From Gammaproteobacteria bacterium (GTDB lineage: Bacteria; Pseudomonadota; Gammaproteobacteria; Steroidobacterales; JABDKV01), in contig JAOTXR010000026.1 in the NCBI GenBank assembly GCA_029862285.1, positions 1-11,852 on the forward strand: a stretch of 11,852 nucleotides of DNA. The letters are read 5' to 3'. The notes under the pieces are model-generated. The model worked only from the letters and a program-made list of their open reading frames with translations, ran no database searches and was not told the DNA's origin. Below, one piece after another: positions 1-7,426 of the stretch (within the stretch, counting starts at the first letter, position 1; each line of letters opens with the position of its first letter). A program made the position numbers and the translations under genes.

Positions 1-1260
1 AACGGTGCGTCGCGCATTGCTCCCTATGCGCTCGACACGGGCTGCATAGGGAAACGCCGACGGCAACAACCCGCCGCCAAGCGCGATGACCTCGTCCACC
101 GTTTTTTCTTGTCGCAATTCATAGATCGCGGGGCGCACGATTTCACCGCCGACACCGACTGTTTTCCCGATCGGTGGGATGAAGATCGCGTCACCCGGCT
201 GCAGACGTACATCGCCACGGGTATCGCCATGCAGCAACAATCGATAGAGATCCAGTGTCTGCACAACCCGTCCCTGCCGCTTGAGCTGGATGCGGCGCAA
301 CGAGCCCTGCTCGTTGATGCCGCCACTGACAAACAGCGCGTTGGTAACCGTCGATAATCCACTGACCGTATATGAACCCGGGCGCTCGGCGTCGCCCAGT
401 ACGAATACGCGTATTGAACGCAGCTCACCCAGTGTGATGCTCGCTTCGACACCGATCATTTGCTCACCAATACGCGTCAGCAAATCACTGCGCATATCTG
501 CAAAAGTCAGACCGGTTACCGACACCGGTCCGATCGATGGCACGCTCAGTTGTCCGTCACGGGTCACGGCAAGTTCATAGCGCTCATTCTCCTTGCCATA
601 GAGTTGCACTATTACGGTGTCTCCCGGGCCGATAACATAGTCGGTGGGAACAGGGATATCCGTTGCCGGTGCAAACGTAGTCGGCACGCCCTCGAACAAA
701 CTGCTGCCAAATCGCTCCAGCGCCGCCACACCGACGGGCTCAAGTGGCAACAAGCTGACTTCGATCTCGAACTGACGGAAGTCACGCTCGGCCTGGATGC
801 GTATTGCCGCCTCCTCTACAGTCAGTCCAGCCAGCGGAATCGAATAGTAATCGTCGATAATCAATGTTCCATTGCGGTCGAGTTTGAACACGGTGGAACC
901 AAGCAATTCACGCACCCGCGGGTGCAGAGTGACTACAAGCTCGTCATGCTCCAGCTCCGAATCACTTTCCGGAAACTCTGCCCGCACGACAATTGTGCTA
1001 CCCGCCGCCAGCCGCGGCTCTTCCGGCAGCAACAGCTCCTGATCAAAGGTGGAAAGGCTGCGATCCATAACCAAGGGAGGAAATTCCGGCGTTGTTTGCT
1101 CCGGCATGCCCGTCGGTTGTTCAATCATCTGCTCCAGCAGCTGGGCGCGTTGCTCGGGCGAGAGCGACTCGAGCACGCGTAACTGTTCGGGCGTCTGCGC
1201 GTTAACGCCGATCGCGATTAAAAACAAAACAAAACCGGAGATGATTCTAGGTAGATGCAT
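1..1260 (-). CDS. SLBB/Poly_export polysaccharide export protein (C-terminus beyond left edge)
   Basis: Outer-membrane polysaccharide export (OPX, Wza-like) protein of the large multi-SLBB type; 420 residues are visible and the frame is still open at the left edge. Residues 1-21 form a Sec signal peptide (hydrophobic stretch GFVLFLIAIG, likely cut after VNA21) with no lipobox cysteine, unlike Wza. A Gln/Pro/Glu-rich stretch follows (22-80). Residues about 82-160 look like a first Poly_export-like segment (VFKLDRNGTLII, IPLAGLTVEEA). Residues about 200-260 are the main Poly_export domain (DYVIGPGDTVIVQLYG at 207-222, TRDGQLSVPSIG). SLBB-like domains follow at about 284-330 (VFVLGDAERPGSYTV) and from about 366 (GVGGEIVRPAIYEL). 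The ATG lies 2 bases after the TGA of the upstream Wzi gene, so the two are probably translationally coupled. Related proteins are usually around 800-950 residues, so about half may be missing. Family assignment is firm; the substrate is unknown. Confidence 0.88.
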   Translation of the reverse strand, partial: MHLPRIISGFVLFLIAIGVNAQTPEQLRVLESLSPEQRAQLLEQMIEQPTGMPEQTTPEFPPLVMDRSLSTFDQELLLPEEPRLAAGSTIVVRAEFPESDSELEHDELVVTLHPRVRELLGSTVFKLDRNGTLIIDDYYSIPLAGLTVEEAAIRIQAERDFRQFEIEVSLLPLEPVGVAALERFGSSLFEGVPTTFAPATDIPVPTDYVIGPGDTVIVQLYGKENERYELAVTRDGQLSVPSIGPVSVTGLTFADMRSDLLTRIGEQMIGVEASITLGELRSIRVFVLGDAERPGSYTVSGLSTVTNALFVSGGINEQGSLRRIQLKRQGRVVQTLDLYRLLLHGDTRGDVRLQPGDAIFIPPIGKTVGVGGEIVRPAIYELRQEKTVDEVIALGGGLLPSAFPYAARVERIGSNARRTV

Positions 1261-1262
1261 GT

Positions 1263-2735
1263 TCAAAGATTACTCTGCCACTTGATGTGCCCGCGAATTT
1301 CAGTGTCATCTTCGGCTGTTATCCAGTTATCCACCTGATCCAAGCCGATGGAAAAATCCAGCCGGCCCCCACTCATGACACGGGTATAACCCAATTCCAC
1401 ATTGATCAGGTCCAAACTGGACGACGCCACTGGATTGGCGTCGCTGCCGCCACGATTCAAATCGACAACCCTGAACAGTCCGCGCCACTGATCGCCATTA
1501 TCGGTGTTCAAAGTAATACCGGCGCTGATCATGCGACCATCATTATCCATCGAGTGGCCAATGCTGCGGCCACGATAACGGTATCCATCTTCATAAATGA
1601 AGTGCTCGTAAGCATAATCGTATCGAACCTGATTCTTGTAGAACTCCGCCGCCGTGTCTGCGAATTCCAGGTGCCCACGCAACATGCCAGCCAATCGCGA
1701 GGAATAACCCCAGGACTCGATTCCAAGCTGTCCGATCATACGCGATGGCAGCCCGCCGGCTTCATCCTCGCCGATGAACTGGCCATACCATGCAACCGGC
1801 AACCGCACCGGCAGGCGCCAGCGCCAATCCACACCGGCGAGCTGGTTGCCGGGTTCCTTCGACAAGTCCGTCGACTCGCCGCGATTGTCCTGCCCCAGCA
1901 GCAAATCTGCAAAGGTCTCCGCATCGCAGGGCCGGCCGTCACCGCACCACTGGGCGGTACGGGACACACCGATCTCCAGGTTGCGGGTCGGTCTGAAGTT
2001 CACACGCAGGCCGAAATAGCGAGTATCCGGGACGCTGCGGCCGCCCTCCAGCTGGCCGACCAGGGCGCTGATGGTCCACGGCCCCATCCACCGCAGCCAC
2101 CTGTTCTTGAACGGGTCGGAGAAATTCCGCCGCAGCGACAAGGCCGGCACCGGTCTGGCGTTGGTCGACAGTATCAGGCTGCCATCCCAACCCGGTCCCC
2201 ACCAACGCTCCAGCTCGCCTACCGCAAGCATGTAGTTGCCTAACACAACTCCCGCGTAAGAGCCATCGCGCCGGGCCGTGCGGCCGTCGTCCGCACCGGT
2301 AACAACAGTCGCCTGCAGCCGGTAGCTAAACCGCAGTCCGGTCCAGTCCGCACCCGCTGTGATCTCCGCTGATTCCCGTGGTGTATTTTCGAAAGTACGC
2401 AGCTCGCGTGGTCGGCTTGCAAGCGCAGCCTGCAAGCGTAACGCCAGTACATTGGGCTGAGTCGCAATTTTTTGTGCCTGGTGCACGCGCGACAAGGCCT
2501 GGCGTTCGGCGTGACCAAGCGTCTCCTGATGGTCGGCGAGATTCGTCAGCAGGTCGCCCCACGACAACGGCCAGGTAGTGATTGGCCCGCGAATAACTCC
2601 GGCATCGGCAAGTAACTGGATGTCGTTGCGCAGGGCGAGGTCACCCGGGTCTATCCAGGGTGTGGCCGCGATCGTTCCGGCGTAAAAGAATGCCAGGACA
2701 GGCAGCAACCGTAACGTGAATATCGGGGCCCGCAT
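1263..2735 (-). CDS. Wzi-family capsule assembly outer-membrane protein
   Basis: Predicted outer-membrane beta-barrel of the Wzi capsule-assembly family; E. coli Wzi anchors group 1 capsule at the cell surface. The protein has 490 residues, close to E. coli Wzi (about 480). Residues 1-24 are a signal peptide (hydrophobic LRLLPVLAFFYAG, cut near TIAA). The mature N-terminus reads TPWIDPGDLALRNDIQLLAD and continues with GVIRGPITTWPLSWGDL, the family's typical opening, followed by alternating amphipathic strands to the end (GHIKWQSNL). I chose ATG at 2735 because AGAGAG lies upstream and the signal peptide begins there; an in-frame GTG at 2768 would add 11 residues and lacks a ribosome binding site. 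The gene lies between the epimerase and the SLBB export gene in the same direction. An 89-base gap with a hairpin separates it from the epimerase. Whether it binds capsule or another exopolysaccharide cannot be told from sequence. Confidence 0.86.
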   Translation of the reverse strand: MRAPIFTLRLLPVLAFFYAGTIAATPWIDPGDLALRNDIQLLADAGVIRGPITTWPLSWGDLLTNLADHQETLGHAERQALSRVHQAQKIATQPNVLALRLQAALASRPRELRTFENTPRESAEITAGADWTGLRFSYRLQATVVTGADDGRTARRDGSYAGVVLGNYMLAVGELERWWGPGWDGSLILSTNARPVPALSLRRNFSDPFKNRWLRWMGPWTISALVGQLEGGRSVPDTRYFGLRVNFRPTRNLEIGVSRTAQWCGDGRPCDAETFADLLLGQDNRGESTDLSKEPGNQLAGVDWRWRLPVRLPVAWYGQFIGEDEAGGLPSRMIGQLGIESWGYSSRLAGMLRGHLEFADTAAEFYKNQVRYDYAYEHFIYEDGYRYRGRSIGHSMDNDGRMISAGITLNTDNGDQWRGLFRVVDLNRGGSDANPVASSSLDLINVELGYTRVMSGGRLDFSIGLDQVDNWITAEDDTEIRGHIKWQSNL

Positions 2736-2775
2736 TTCGATAACTCTCTGAAAATTCCGGCCTTTCACCGACCAG

Positions 2776-2798
2776 GTGCCATGCCGGTGGCATGTTAC
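2776..2798. other. Intergenic hairpin between epimerase and wzi-like gene
   Basis: CATGCC (2780-2785) and GGCATG (2789-2794) form a perfect 6-bp stem with a GGT triloop; on the plus strand it can extend to 2776/2798 through one mismatch and a G-U pair. No T-run follows on either strand, so it is not a standard terminator. Upstream on the minus strand, TTGCGC (2819-2814) and TAACAT (2797-2792) sit 16 bases apart and could be a very weak promoter for the wzi-like gene. Both ideas are inference. Confidence 0.3.
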
Positions 2799-2824
2799 AC
2801 GCCTGTATTTTTAGCGCAACAGCA

Positions 2825-3832
2825 CTAGCTGGTCTGGTAGTAATCCAGATACCAATCTACAAAGCGGGCAATTCCCTGCTCGATTGGCGTCGACGGCCGG
2901 TAACCGACGTCCCGCACCAGATCGTCAACATCCGCATAGGTGTCCGGCACGTCGCCTGGCTGCATCGGCAGCAGGTTTTTCTTTGCCTCCCGCCCGAGGC
3001 ATTCTTCCAGCACCTCGATGTACCGCAGCAATTCCACTGGCTTGTTGTTACCAATGTTATAGAGGCGATAAGGCGCAAAGCTGGTTCCGGGATCCGGTTT
3101 TAGACCCGACCAGTCAGGATTCGCGCTGGGAATGATATCGGCGACTCTGGTTACACCGTCGGCGATGTCATCAATGTAGGTGAAATCTCTACGATGCTTG
3201 CCAAAATTGAATACATCAATGGGTTTTCCGGCCAGTATGTTGCGGGTAAAGCTAAACAACGCCATGTCGGGTCTTCCCCAGGGCCCGTAGACGGTAAAAA
3301 AACGCAGCCCGGTAACCGGCAAATCGTAAAGACTCGAATAGCAATGGGCCATCAGTTCGTTGGCTTTTTTTGAGGCCGCATATAAAGACAACGGATGATC
3401 GACGTTATCGTGTACCGAAAACGGCATGCGCGTGTTCGCACCGTATACGGAACTCGATGAAGCATAAACCAGGTGGCCGACACCGCCGTGACGGCAGCCT
3501 TCCAGCACGTTGCCAAAGCCGGAGAGGTTGCTATCGAAATAAGCCTGCGGGTGGTCAATCGAATACCGCACCCCGGCCTGAGCCGCCATATGAATGACCG
3601 TATCGAACCCCTCCGCAAACACCCGGGACATTGCCGCACGGTCGGCTATGTCTGCCTGCACGAACCTAAAGCCCGGCATGCCCTCGAGCCGGGCCACACG
3701 GGCCTTTTTCAATGCAACATCGTAGTAATCGTTGAGATTGTCCAGCCCCAGGACCTGATCACCGCGCGACAGCAAACGTTCGGCGACAAACATGCCGATA
3801 AATCCAGCGGCCCCCGTAACCAGAACTTTCAA
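2825..3832 (-). CDS. NAD-dependent epimerase, UDP-glucuronate 4-epimerase type
   Basis: Cytoplasmic extended short-chain dehydrogenase/reductase that most likely interconverts UDP-glucuronate and UDP-galacturonate for an acidic surface polysaccharide. It is 335 residues, the normal length. The NAD-binding Rossmann motif TGAAGFIG is at 6-13, followed by [15 protein letters not shown] (31-45), typical of the UDP-glucuronate epimerase subgroup. [11 protein letters not shown] (81-91), the SSSSVYG serine segment (125-131), the catalytic Y151-x3-K155 pair (YAASK) and [15 protein letters not shown] (177-191) are all present. The start is TTG at 3832: it gives the canonical [13 protein letters not shown] opening, GGAA lies 8 bases upstream, and there is no in-frame ATG nearby. 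The gene follows nhaB after 33 bases and precedes the wzi-like gene. UDP-glucose/galactose 4-epimerase or dTDP-glucose dehydratase fit less well; exact substrate is inferred from the subgroup motifs. Confidence 0.88.
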   Translation of the reverse strand: MKVLVTGAAGFIGMFVAERLLSRGDQVLGLDNLNDYYDVALKKARVARLEGMPGFRFVQADIADRAAMSRVFAEGFDTVIHMAAQAGVRYSIDHPQAYFDSNLSGFGNVLEGCRHGGVGHLVYASSSSVYGANTRMPFSVHDNVDHPLSLYAASKKANELMAHCYSSLYDLPVTGLRFFTVYGPWGRPDMALFSFTRNILAGKPIDVFNFGKHRRDFTYIDDIADGVTRVADIIPSANPDWSGLKPDPGTSFAPYRLYNIGNNKPVELLRYIEVLEECLGREAKKNLLPMQPGDVPDTYADVDDLVRDVGYRPSTPIEQGIARFVDWYLDYYQTS

Positions 3833-3845
3833 TTCAATTGTTCCA

Positions 3846-3860
3846 CGAGTTTCGAACTCG
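3846..3860. other. Hairpin between nhaB and the epimerase gene
   Basis: CGAGTT (3846-3851), TCG loop, AACTCG (3855-3860): a perfect 6-bp inverted repeat with a 3-base loop filling most of the 33-base gap. In transcript order it sits after the nhaB stop and just before the GGAA ribosome binding site and TTG start of the epimerase. There is no U-tract, so it is more likely a processing, attenuation or translation-affecting structure than a terminator, if it acts at all. Confidence 0.35.
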
Positions 3861-3865
3861 GCCCA

Positions 3866-5371
3866 CTACAACAGATAGATAACGGCCCACAGTCCGGCCG
3901 CACTCATCGTCACAGTGTAGGGCAGGGCCAGCAGCACCATGCGGCCATACGACAGCCGTATCAGTGGCGCAAGCGCCGATGTCAACAGGAACAGAAAGGC
4001 CGCCTGCCCGTTTGGAGTTGCCACGCTGGGAATGTTGGTTCCTGTGTTGATCGCGATCGCCAGTAATTCAAACTGCTCGCGCGTAATCAAACCGCTATTC
4101 AGCGCATCCTGCACCGAGGAAATATACACTGTCGCGACAAATACGTTGTCGCTGACCATCGACAGCACGCCATTGGCGACAAAGAACATGGCCAGCTGCG
4201 TCTTGCCCTGCAGACTAAGCACCCAGTTAACGACGGGCTGAAACAGGCCTTGATCGTTGATCACTGCCACAATCGCAAAAAACACGACCAACAGCGCGGT
4301 AAACGGCAGCGCCTCTTCGAAAGCATGAGCGATGCGCTGTTCTTCGATGACGCCCGTGAACGAAGTCGACAATACGATTACCATCAGTCCGATAACACCC
4401 ACTTCCGCAATATGAAATGCCAACGAGATTACCAGCACAACGACGACAATGGCTTGCGCAATCAATATAGCCCGGTCCCTCAGGTCCCGCTTTCTTTCTT
4501 CTTCGGCATCGTAAGCCGACAGGACTTCGCGAACTGAGTCTGGCAGCGTCGCCCCGTAACCGAGAATTCTAGTTTTCTCAACCAACGCACATGTCGCCAG
4601 ACCGACAAAGAAAACCGGAATGGAAACCGGCGCCATTCTTAGGAAAAACTCTAAAAACTCCCAACCCACGACCTTACCGATTAGCAGATTCTGCGGCTCG
4701 CCGACTATCGTCATTACACCACCCAGCGCGGTGCCAACGGCGCCATGCATCATCAGCTGGCGCAGGAAGGCGCGAAACCGGGCGAGGTCAGTCCGGTGCT
4801 CCTCGTGCACCAGCTCATCGTCGGATTGATCGTGATCATCGCTATGAAATTGCCTGCCCGACGCCACCTTGTGATAGACGGAATAAAAGCCTGCGCCGAC
4901 GGTGATGATGACTGCGGTGACTGTCAAGGCATCGAGAAACGCGGACAAAACCGCCGAAACAGAACAGAACAACAACGAAAGCAGCAGCTTGGAGCGCACA
5001 CCCAAAATAAGCTTGGTAAACGTAAACAGGAGCAGCTCTTTGAGGAAGAAAATACCGGCAACCATGAAGACCAATAACATGATCACAGGAAAATTGTGTA
5101 GCGTTTCGTCGTATACGTGTTGCGGCGTGCTCATACCCAGTGCTACTGCTTCGATTGCCAGCAAGCCGCCGGGCGCCAGTGGATAGCACTTCAGTGCCAT
5201 CGCCAGCGTAAAAATAAATTCGAGTATTAACAGCCAACCGGTAATGAACTCCCCGGCGACAACCAGCATGAGCGGGTTGAGCAACAAGAAGCCAATGATG
5301 ACCAGCTTGTACCAACCGGGCGATTGCCCGAGGAAATTGCGCGAAAATGCATGCGATATCGTGCGAGCCAT
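3866..5371 (-). CDS. nhaB: Na+/H+ antiporter NhaB
   Basis: Inner-membrane sodium/proton antiporter that expels Na+ in exchange for protons, keeping sodium and pH balance. It has 501 residues (E. coli NhaB is about 513) with many hydrophobic segments along the whole length. The N-terminus [20 protein letters not shown] is characteristic of Nha[15 protein letters not shown] (145-158) carries Asp147, the same position as the conserved Asp147 of E. coli NhaB. The segments [26 protein letters not shown] and [15 protein letters not shown] near the C-terminus are family hallmarks. A hydrophilic loop rich in His/Asp ([18 protein letters not shown]) follows the Asp147 helix. ATG at 5371 is preferred over TTG at 5374; AAGGG lies 6 bases upstream. 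It lies 73 bases after dnaQ and 33 bases before the epimerase, in the same direction. Confidence 0.95.
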   Translation of the reverse strand: MARTISHAFSRNFLGQSPGWYKLVIIGFLLLNPLMLVVAGEFITGWLLILEFIFTLAMALKCYPLAPGGLLAIEAVALGMSTPQHVYDETLHNFPVIMLLVFMVAGIFFLKELLLFTFTKLILGVRSKLLLSLLFCSVSAVLSAFLDALTVTAVIITVGAGFYSVYHKVASGRQFHSDDHDQSDDELVHEEHRTDLARFRAFLRQLMMHGAVGTALGGVMTIVGEPQNLLIGKVVGWEFLEFFLRMAPVSIPVFFVGLATCALVEKTRILGYGATLPDSVREVLSAYDAEEERKRDLRDRAILIAQAIVVVVLVISLAFHIAEVGVIGLMVIVLSTSFTGVIEEQRIAHAFEEALPFTALLVVFFAIVAVINDQGLFQPVVNWVLSLQGKTQLAMFFVANGVLSMVSDNVFVATVYISSVQDALNSGLITREQFELLAIAINTGTNIPSVATPNGQAAFLFLLTSALAPLIRLSYGRMVLLALPYTVTMSAAGLWAVIYLL

Positions 5372-5444
5372 CAAGAGCCCTTGGGTGGCGAATCAACAGG
5401 AAACATCTGTGCTCATGAGCGAGCGTACACCATGTACCAACAGC
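5372..5444. other. dnaQ-nhaB intergenic stretch
   Basis: Short non-coding gap. It holds a perfect 10-base palindrome GCTCATGAGC (5411-5420) and the nhaB ribosome binding site. A weak -35/-10-like pair on the minus strand (TTGGTA, 17 bases, CATGAG) is too poor to call a promoter. I see no terminator after dnaQ, so read-through into nhaB is possible. Confidence 0.25.
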
Positions 5445-6164
5445 TCAGGAACTATTCTGCTGCAAGCGCCGCCAGATACACTGCCCGTTGCTCGCGACTT
5501 CGATGCGAGCAAGACGCTCTTCGTGCGCGGCCAGCTCGGCCCCCGAACAACGTAAAACAGTAAGCTCCAGACCCTCACGGTCGATATGCTTCGGAGCCGT
5601 TGCGGCATTGTTGTTGTCATCATCTTCGCTCAGCGACAACATCGCCTGGCCGCCTGTCATCGACAGATAGACCTCCGACAACAGCCGCGCATCCAGCAAT
5701 GCCCCATGCAGCTCGCGGCCGGTGGCCGGCACGCCATAGCGTCGGCACAAAGCATCCAGGCTGTTGCGTTGGCCAGGATGCAGTCGCCGGGCCATCAACA
5801 GTGTATCCAGCACCTGGCAATAGTCATTGATCGCACCGAGTGGCTTTTCCAAGAGCGCCAACTCGTAATCGAGGAATGACACGTCAAATTCGGCATTGTG
5901 TATAACCAGCTCGGCGTCGGCGACGAAAGCGAGAAACTCATCGGCGATGCGGTTGAAGGCCGGTTGTGACGAGAGAAATTCCGCGGTAATGCCGTGCACC
6001 TGCAAAGCGGCGGCCTCGATTTCTCGCTCCGGCCGAATGTACTGGTGATAGGTATTACCGGTATGACGCCGGTTCACGAGCTCAATACAGCCAATCTCGA
6101 TCACCCGGTGGCCGTCCTCCAGTTCGAGACCCGTTGTTTCGGTATCGAGTACGATCTGCCTCAT
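5445..6164 (-). CDS. dnaQ: DNA polymerase III epsilon subunit (3'-5' proofreading exonuclease)
   Basis: Proofreading exonuclease of the replicative DNA polymerase core. It has 239 residues (E. coli 243). The DEDDh active site is complete: Asp7 and Glu9 in VLDTETTG (Exo I), Asp94 in HNAEFDVSFLDYEL (Exo II), and His153 and Asp158 in HGALLDAR (Exo III). The region from about 198 to the end (LELTVLRCSGAELAAHEERL, then CIWRR) matches the C-terminal segment that binds the polymerase alpha subunit, so this is the true replicative epsilon rather than a stand-alone exonuclease. The two parts are joined by an acidic, Asn-rich linker (about 178-193: SEDDDNNNAATAP). The ATG lies 6 bases after the rnhA stop, with AGGTG 9 bases upstream inside the end of rnhA. 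In E. coli dnaQ and rnhA diverge; here they run in the same direction, as in many other gammaproteobacteria. Confidence 0.96.
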   Translation of the reverse strand: MRQIVLDTETTGLELEDGHRVIEIGCIELVNRRHTGNTYHQYIRPEREIEAAALQVHGITAEFLSSQPAFNRIADEFLAFVADAELVIHNAEFDVSFLDYELALLEKPLGAINDYCQVLDTLLMARRLHPGQRNSLDALCRRYGVPATGRELHGALLDARLLSEVYLSMTGGQAMLSLSEDDDNNNAATAPKHIDREGLELTVLRCSGAELAAHEERLARIEVASNGQCIWRRLQQNSS

Positions 6165-6170
6165 TTCTTG

Positions 6171-6617
6171 TTACACCTGTGTTTGGAGCATCCGATCCAT
6201 CGCCAAATTCGCCAGCAAGTCGGCTCGTTCGTTGCCTGGATCACCGCTATGCCCTTTGACCCAGACCCATTCAATTTCATGCTGCTCGATAACTTCCGCC
6301 ATTTGTTCCCAAAGATCTCGATTTTTTACCGGCTTGCGTGACGCGGTACGCCAGCCGCGCTTTTTCCAGGCTTCCATCCACTCGGTAACACCCTTGAGTA
6401 AATAGACCGAATCGGTACGCAAAGTAACTGTGGCCGGTCGCTTTAGCGCTTCCAGTGCGCGTATTGCTGCGGTCATCTCCATGCGGTTATTGGTAGTCAG
6501 CGGCTCGGCACCGGACAGCTCTTTCTCCCGGCCACCGTAACTCATTATAGCCGCCCAGCCGCCAGGACCGGGATTCCCGCGACAGGCGCCATCAGTATTG
6601 ATCTCGACTTCTTTCAT
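6171..6617 (-). CDS. rnhA: Ribonuclease HI
   Basis: Cuts the RNA strand of RNA-DNA hybrids (R-loops, primers) in the cytoplasm. At 148 residues it is a normal-length, single-domain bacterial type 1 enzyme. All active-site residues are present at one less than their E. coli positions: Asp9 ([17 protein letters not shown]), Glu47 ([10 protein letters not shown]), Asp69 (LRTDS), His123 (KGHSG) and Asp133 (NERADLLA). The basic handle region [20 protein letters not shown] (85-104) is also intact. Its ATG overlaps the TGA of the upstream methyltransferase by 4 bases (ATGA), and dnaQ follows after 6 bases, so the three genes are almost certainly cotranscribed. Confidence 0.97.
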   Translation of the reverse strand: MKEVEINTDGACRGNPGPGGWAAIMSYGGREKELSGAEPLTTNNRMEMTAAIRALEALKRPATVTLRTDSVYLLKGVTEWMEAWKKRGWRTASRKPVKNRDLWEQMAEVIEQHEIEWVWVKGHSGDPGNERADLLANLAMDRMLQTQV

Positions 6618-7336
6618 GCAGCCGATCGCGTAGTCGGCTCTACCAGGCCCCCGGCCAGACGCGGTTTACGTTTCCATTGCGGTCGCATAGGCGTTACCGA
6701 GTACACGCGTTTTTGCGCGACGAGAATGTAAGCTCCGGAAAGACGCGGCCAATACCGAGCGCCGGTTTGCTCCAGTCCACTCAACCGGCGTTGCACGGAC
6801 TCGCGGTCTATCGGCGGCGTGTGTACACAACGCCGCGACTTGCTGACTTCCATGCCGAGTAGTGACAACCAATCCCGCATGCGTTTTTCCGGAATCAGCC
6901 TGTGTGTTCCATTGGGGAACTTGCCGCGCGTAGCAAAATGCCGGGCACCCCAGGCACTCCACGGATTGAATCCCAACACGATCAAATGCCCTTCTCCTAC
7001 CAGCACGCGATCGACTTCACGCAATACCTGGTGAGGTTCTGCATCAGTCTCCAGCGTGTGCGGCAACAACACTGCATCGACCGAGTCGGATGCAATGGCC
7101 AGCCGCGAAGGGCTGCTGAGCGCAGCAACGCCCGGTTCGCTGGTTTCGGCAATGAGTGCCTGGCGGCGGGTGCGGGCAAATTTCAGGAATTGATCGGGCT
7201 CGCCCCAGCACCCAACCTGCAATAAATGCAGGCCGAACATCTGGATCAGCGCGCGCTCGACGGCGGCCGTTTCGCTGGCAAGCAGTGCCTGACCCATAGG
7301 CCCCTGGAGCCAGCCCGGTCTCACATCGGCGGTCAT
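6614..7336 (-). CDS. YafS-like SAM-dependent methyltransferase family protein
   Basis: Class I methyltransferase-fold protein (240 residues) of the type found beside rnhA in gammaproteobacteria (E. coli YafS); its substrate is not known to me. Seen in sequence: a degenerate SAM-binding motif [10 protein letters not shown] (38-46), lacking the usual GxGxG; an acidic strand-end segment [14 protein letters not shown] (83-96) in the motif II/III position; [25 protein letters not shown] (106-130), where the LGFNPWS.WG stretch is the family hallmark; and a basic, Pro-rich C-terminal tail ([10 protein letters not shown]). I start it at ATG 7336; an in-frame TTG at 7345 would add three residues. It overlaps rnhA by 4 bases and diverges from mltD. 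In E. coli gloB lies between yafS and mltD; here there is none. Family call is well supported by motif plus neighbourhood; enzymatic activity is unproven. Confidence 0.85.
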   Translation of the reverse strand: MTADVRPGWLQGPMGQALLASETAAVERALIQMFGLHLLQVGCWGEPDQFLKFARTRRQALIAETSEPGVAALSSPSRLAIASDSVDAVLLPHTLETDAEPHQVLREVDRVLVGEGHLIVLGFNPWSAWGARHFATRGKFPNGTHRLIPEKRMRDWLSLLGMEVSKSRRCVHTPPIDRESVQRRLSGLEQTGARYWPRLSGAYILVAQKRVYSVTPMRPQWKRKPRLAGGLVEPTTRSAA

Positions 7337-7426
7337 GGACGCCAAATATACCGCAAAAAGCCTGAATTAGTGCGAAGCCGGGTCCAGTCGTTTAAGCCCG
7401 GCGCCCCTTTCCGGTACGATACGCGG
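7337..7426. promoter_or_regulatory. Divergent promoter region between yafS-like gene and mltD
   Basis: The 90-base gap between divergent genes must carry promoters both ways. On the minus strand TATATT (7350-7345) is a good -10 match, lying so close to the ATG that the transcript would be nearly leaderless; no clear -35 is seen. On the plus strand TACGAT (7415-7420) is a -10-like hexamer only 6 bases before the mltD ATG. An inverted repeat, GCCGGG (7377-7382) and CCCGGC (7397-7402) with a 14-base spacer, lies between them and could be an operator or leader hairpin. Exact elements are uncertain. Confidence 0.4.

Noticed and set aside
460..1182. Open frame of 240 codons on the plus strand
   Set aside because: Antisense to the SLBB export gene, whose minus-strand frame has clear Poly_export and SLBB motifs.
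1287..2243. Long open frame of 318 codons on the plus strand
   Set aside because: It lies wholly antisense to the wzi-like gene, shows no domain or signal, and is low-complexity Gln/Ala/Pro sequence expected from the complement of a GC-rich gene.
2736..2768. GTG start adding 11 residues to the Wzi-family protein
   Set aside because: No ribosome binding site precedes it, and the added residues would push a normal signal peptide inward.
3473..4066. Plus-strand open frame spanning the epimerase-nhaB junction
   Set aside because: Antisense to two firmly identified genes and without recognisable motifs.
7226..7426. 67-residue N-terminal extension of MltD
   Set aside because: It would overlap the methyltransferase gene antisense, its sequence is Arg/His-rich with no signal peptide, and a proper signal peptide begins at ATG 7427.
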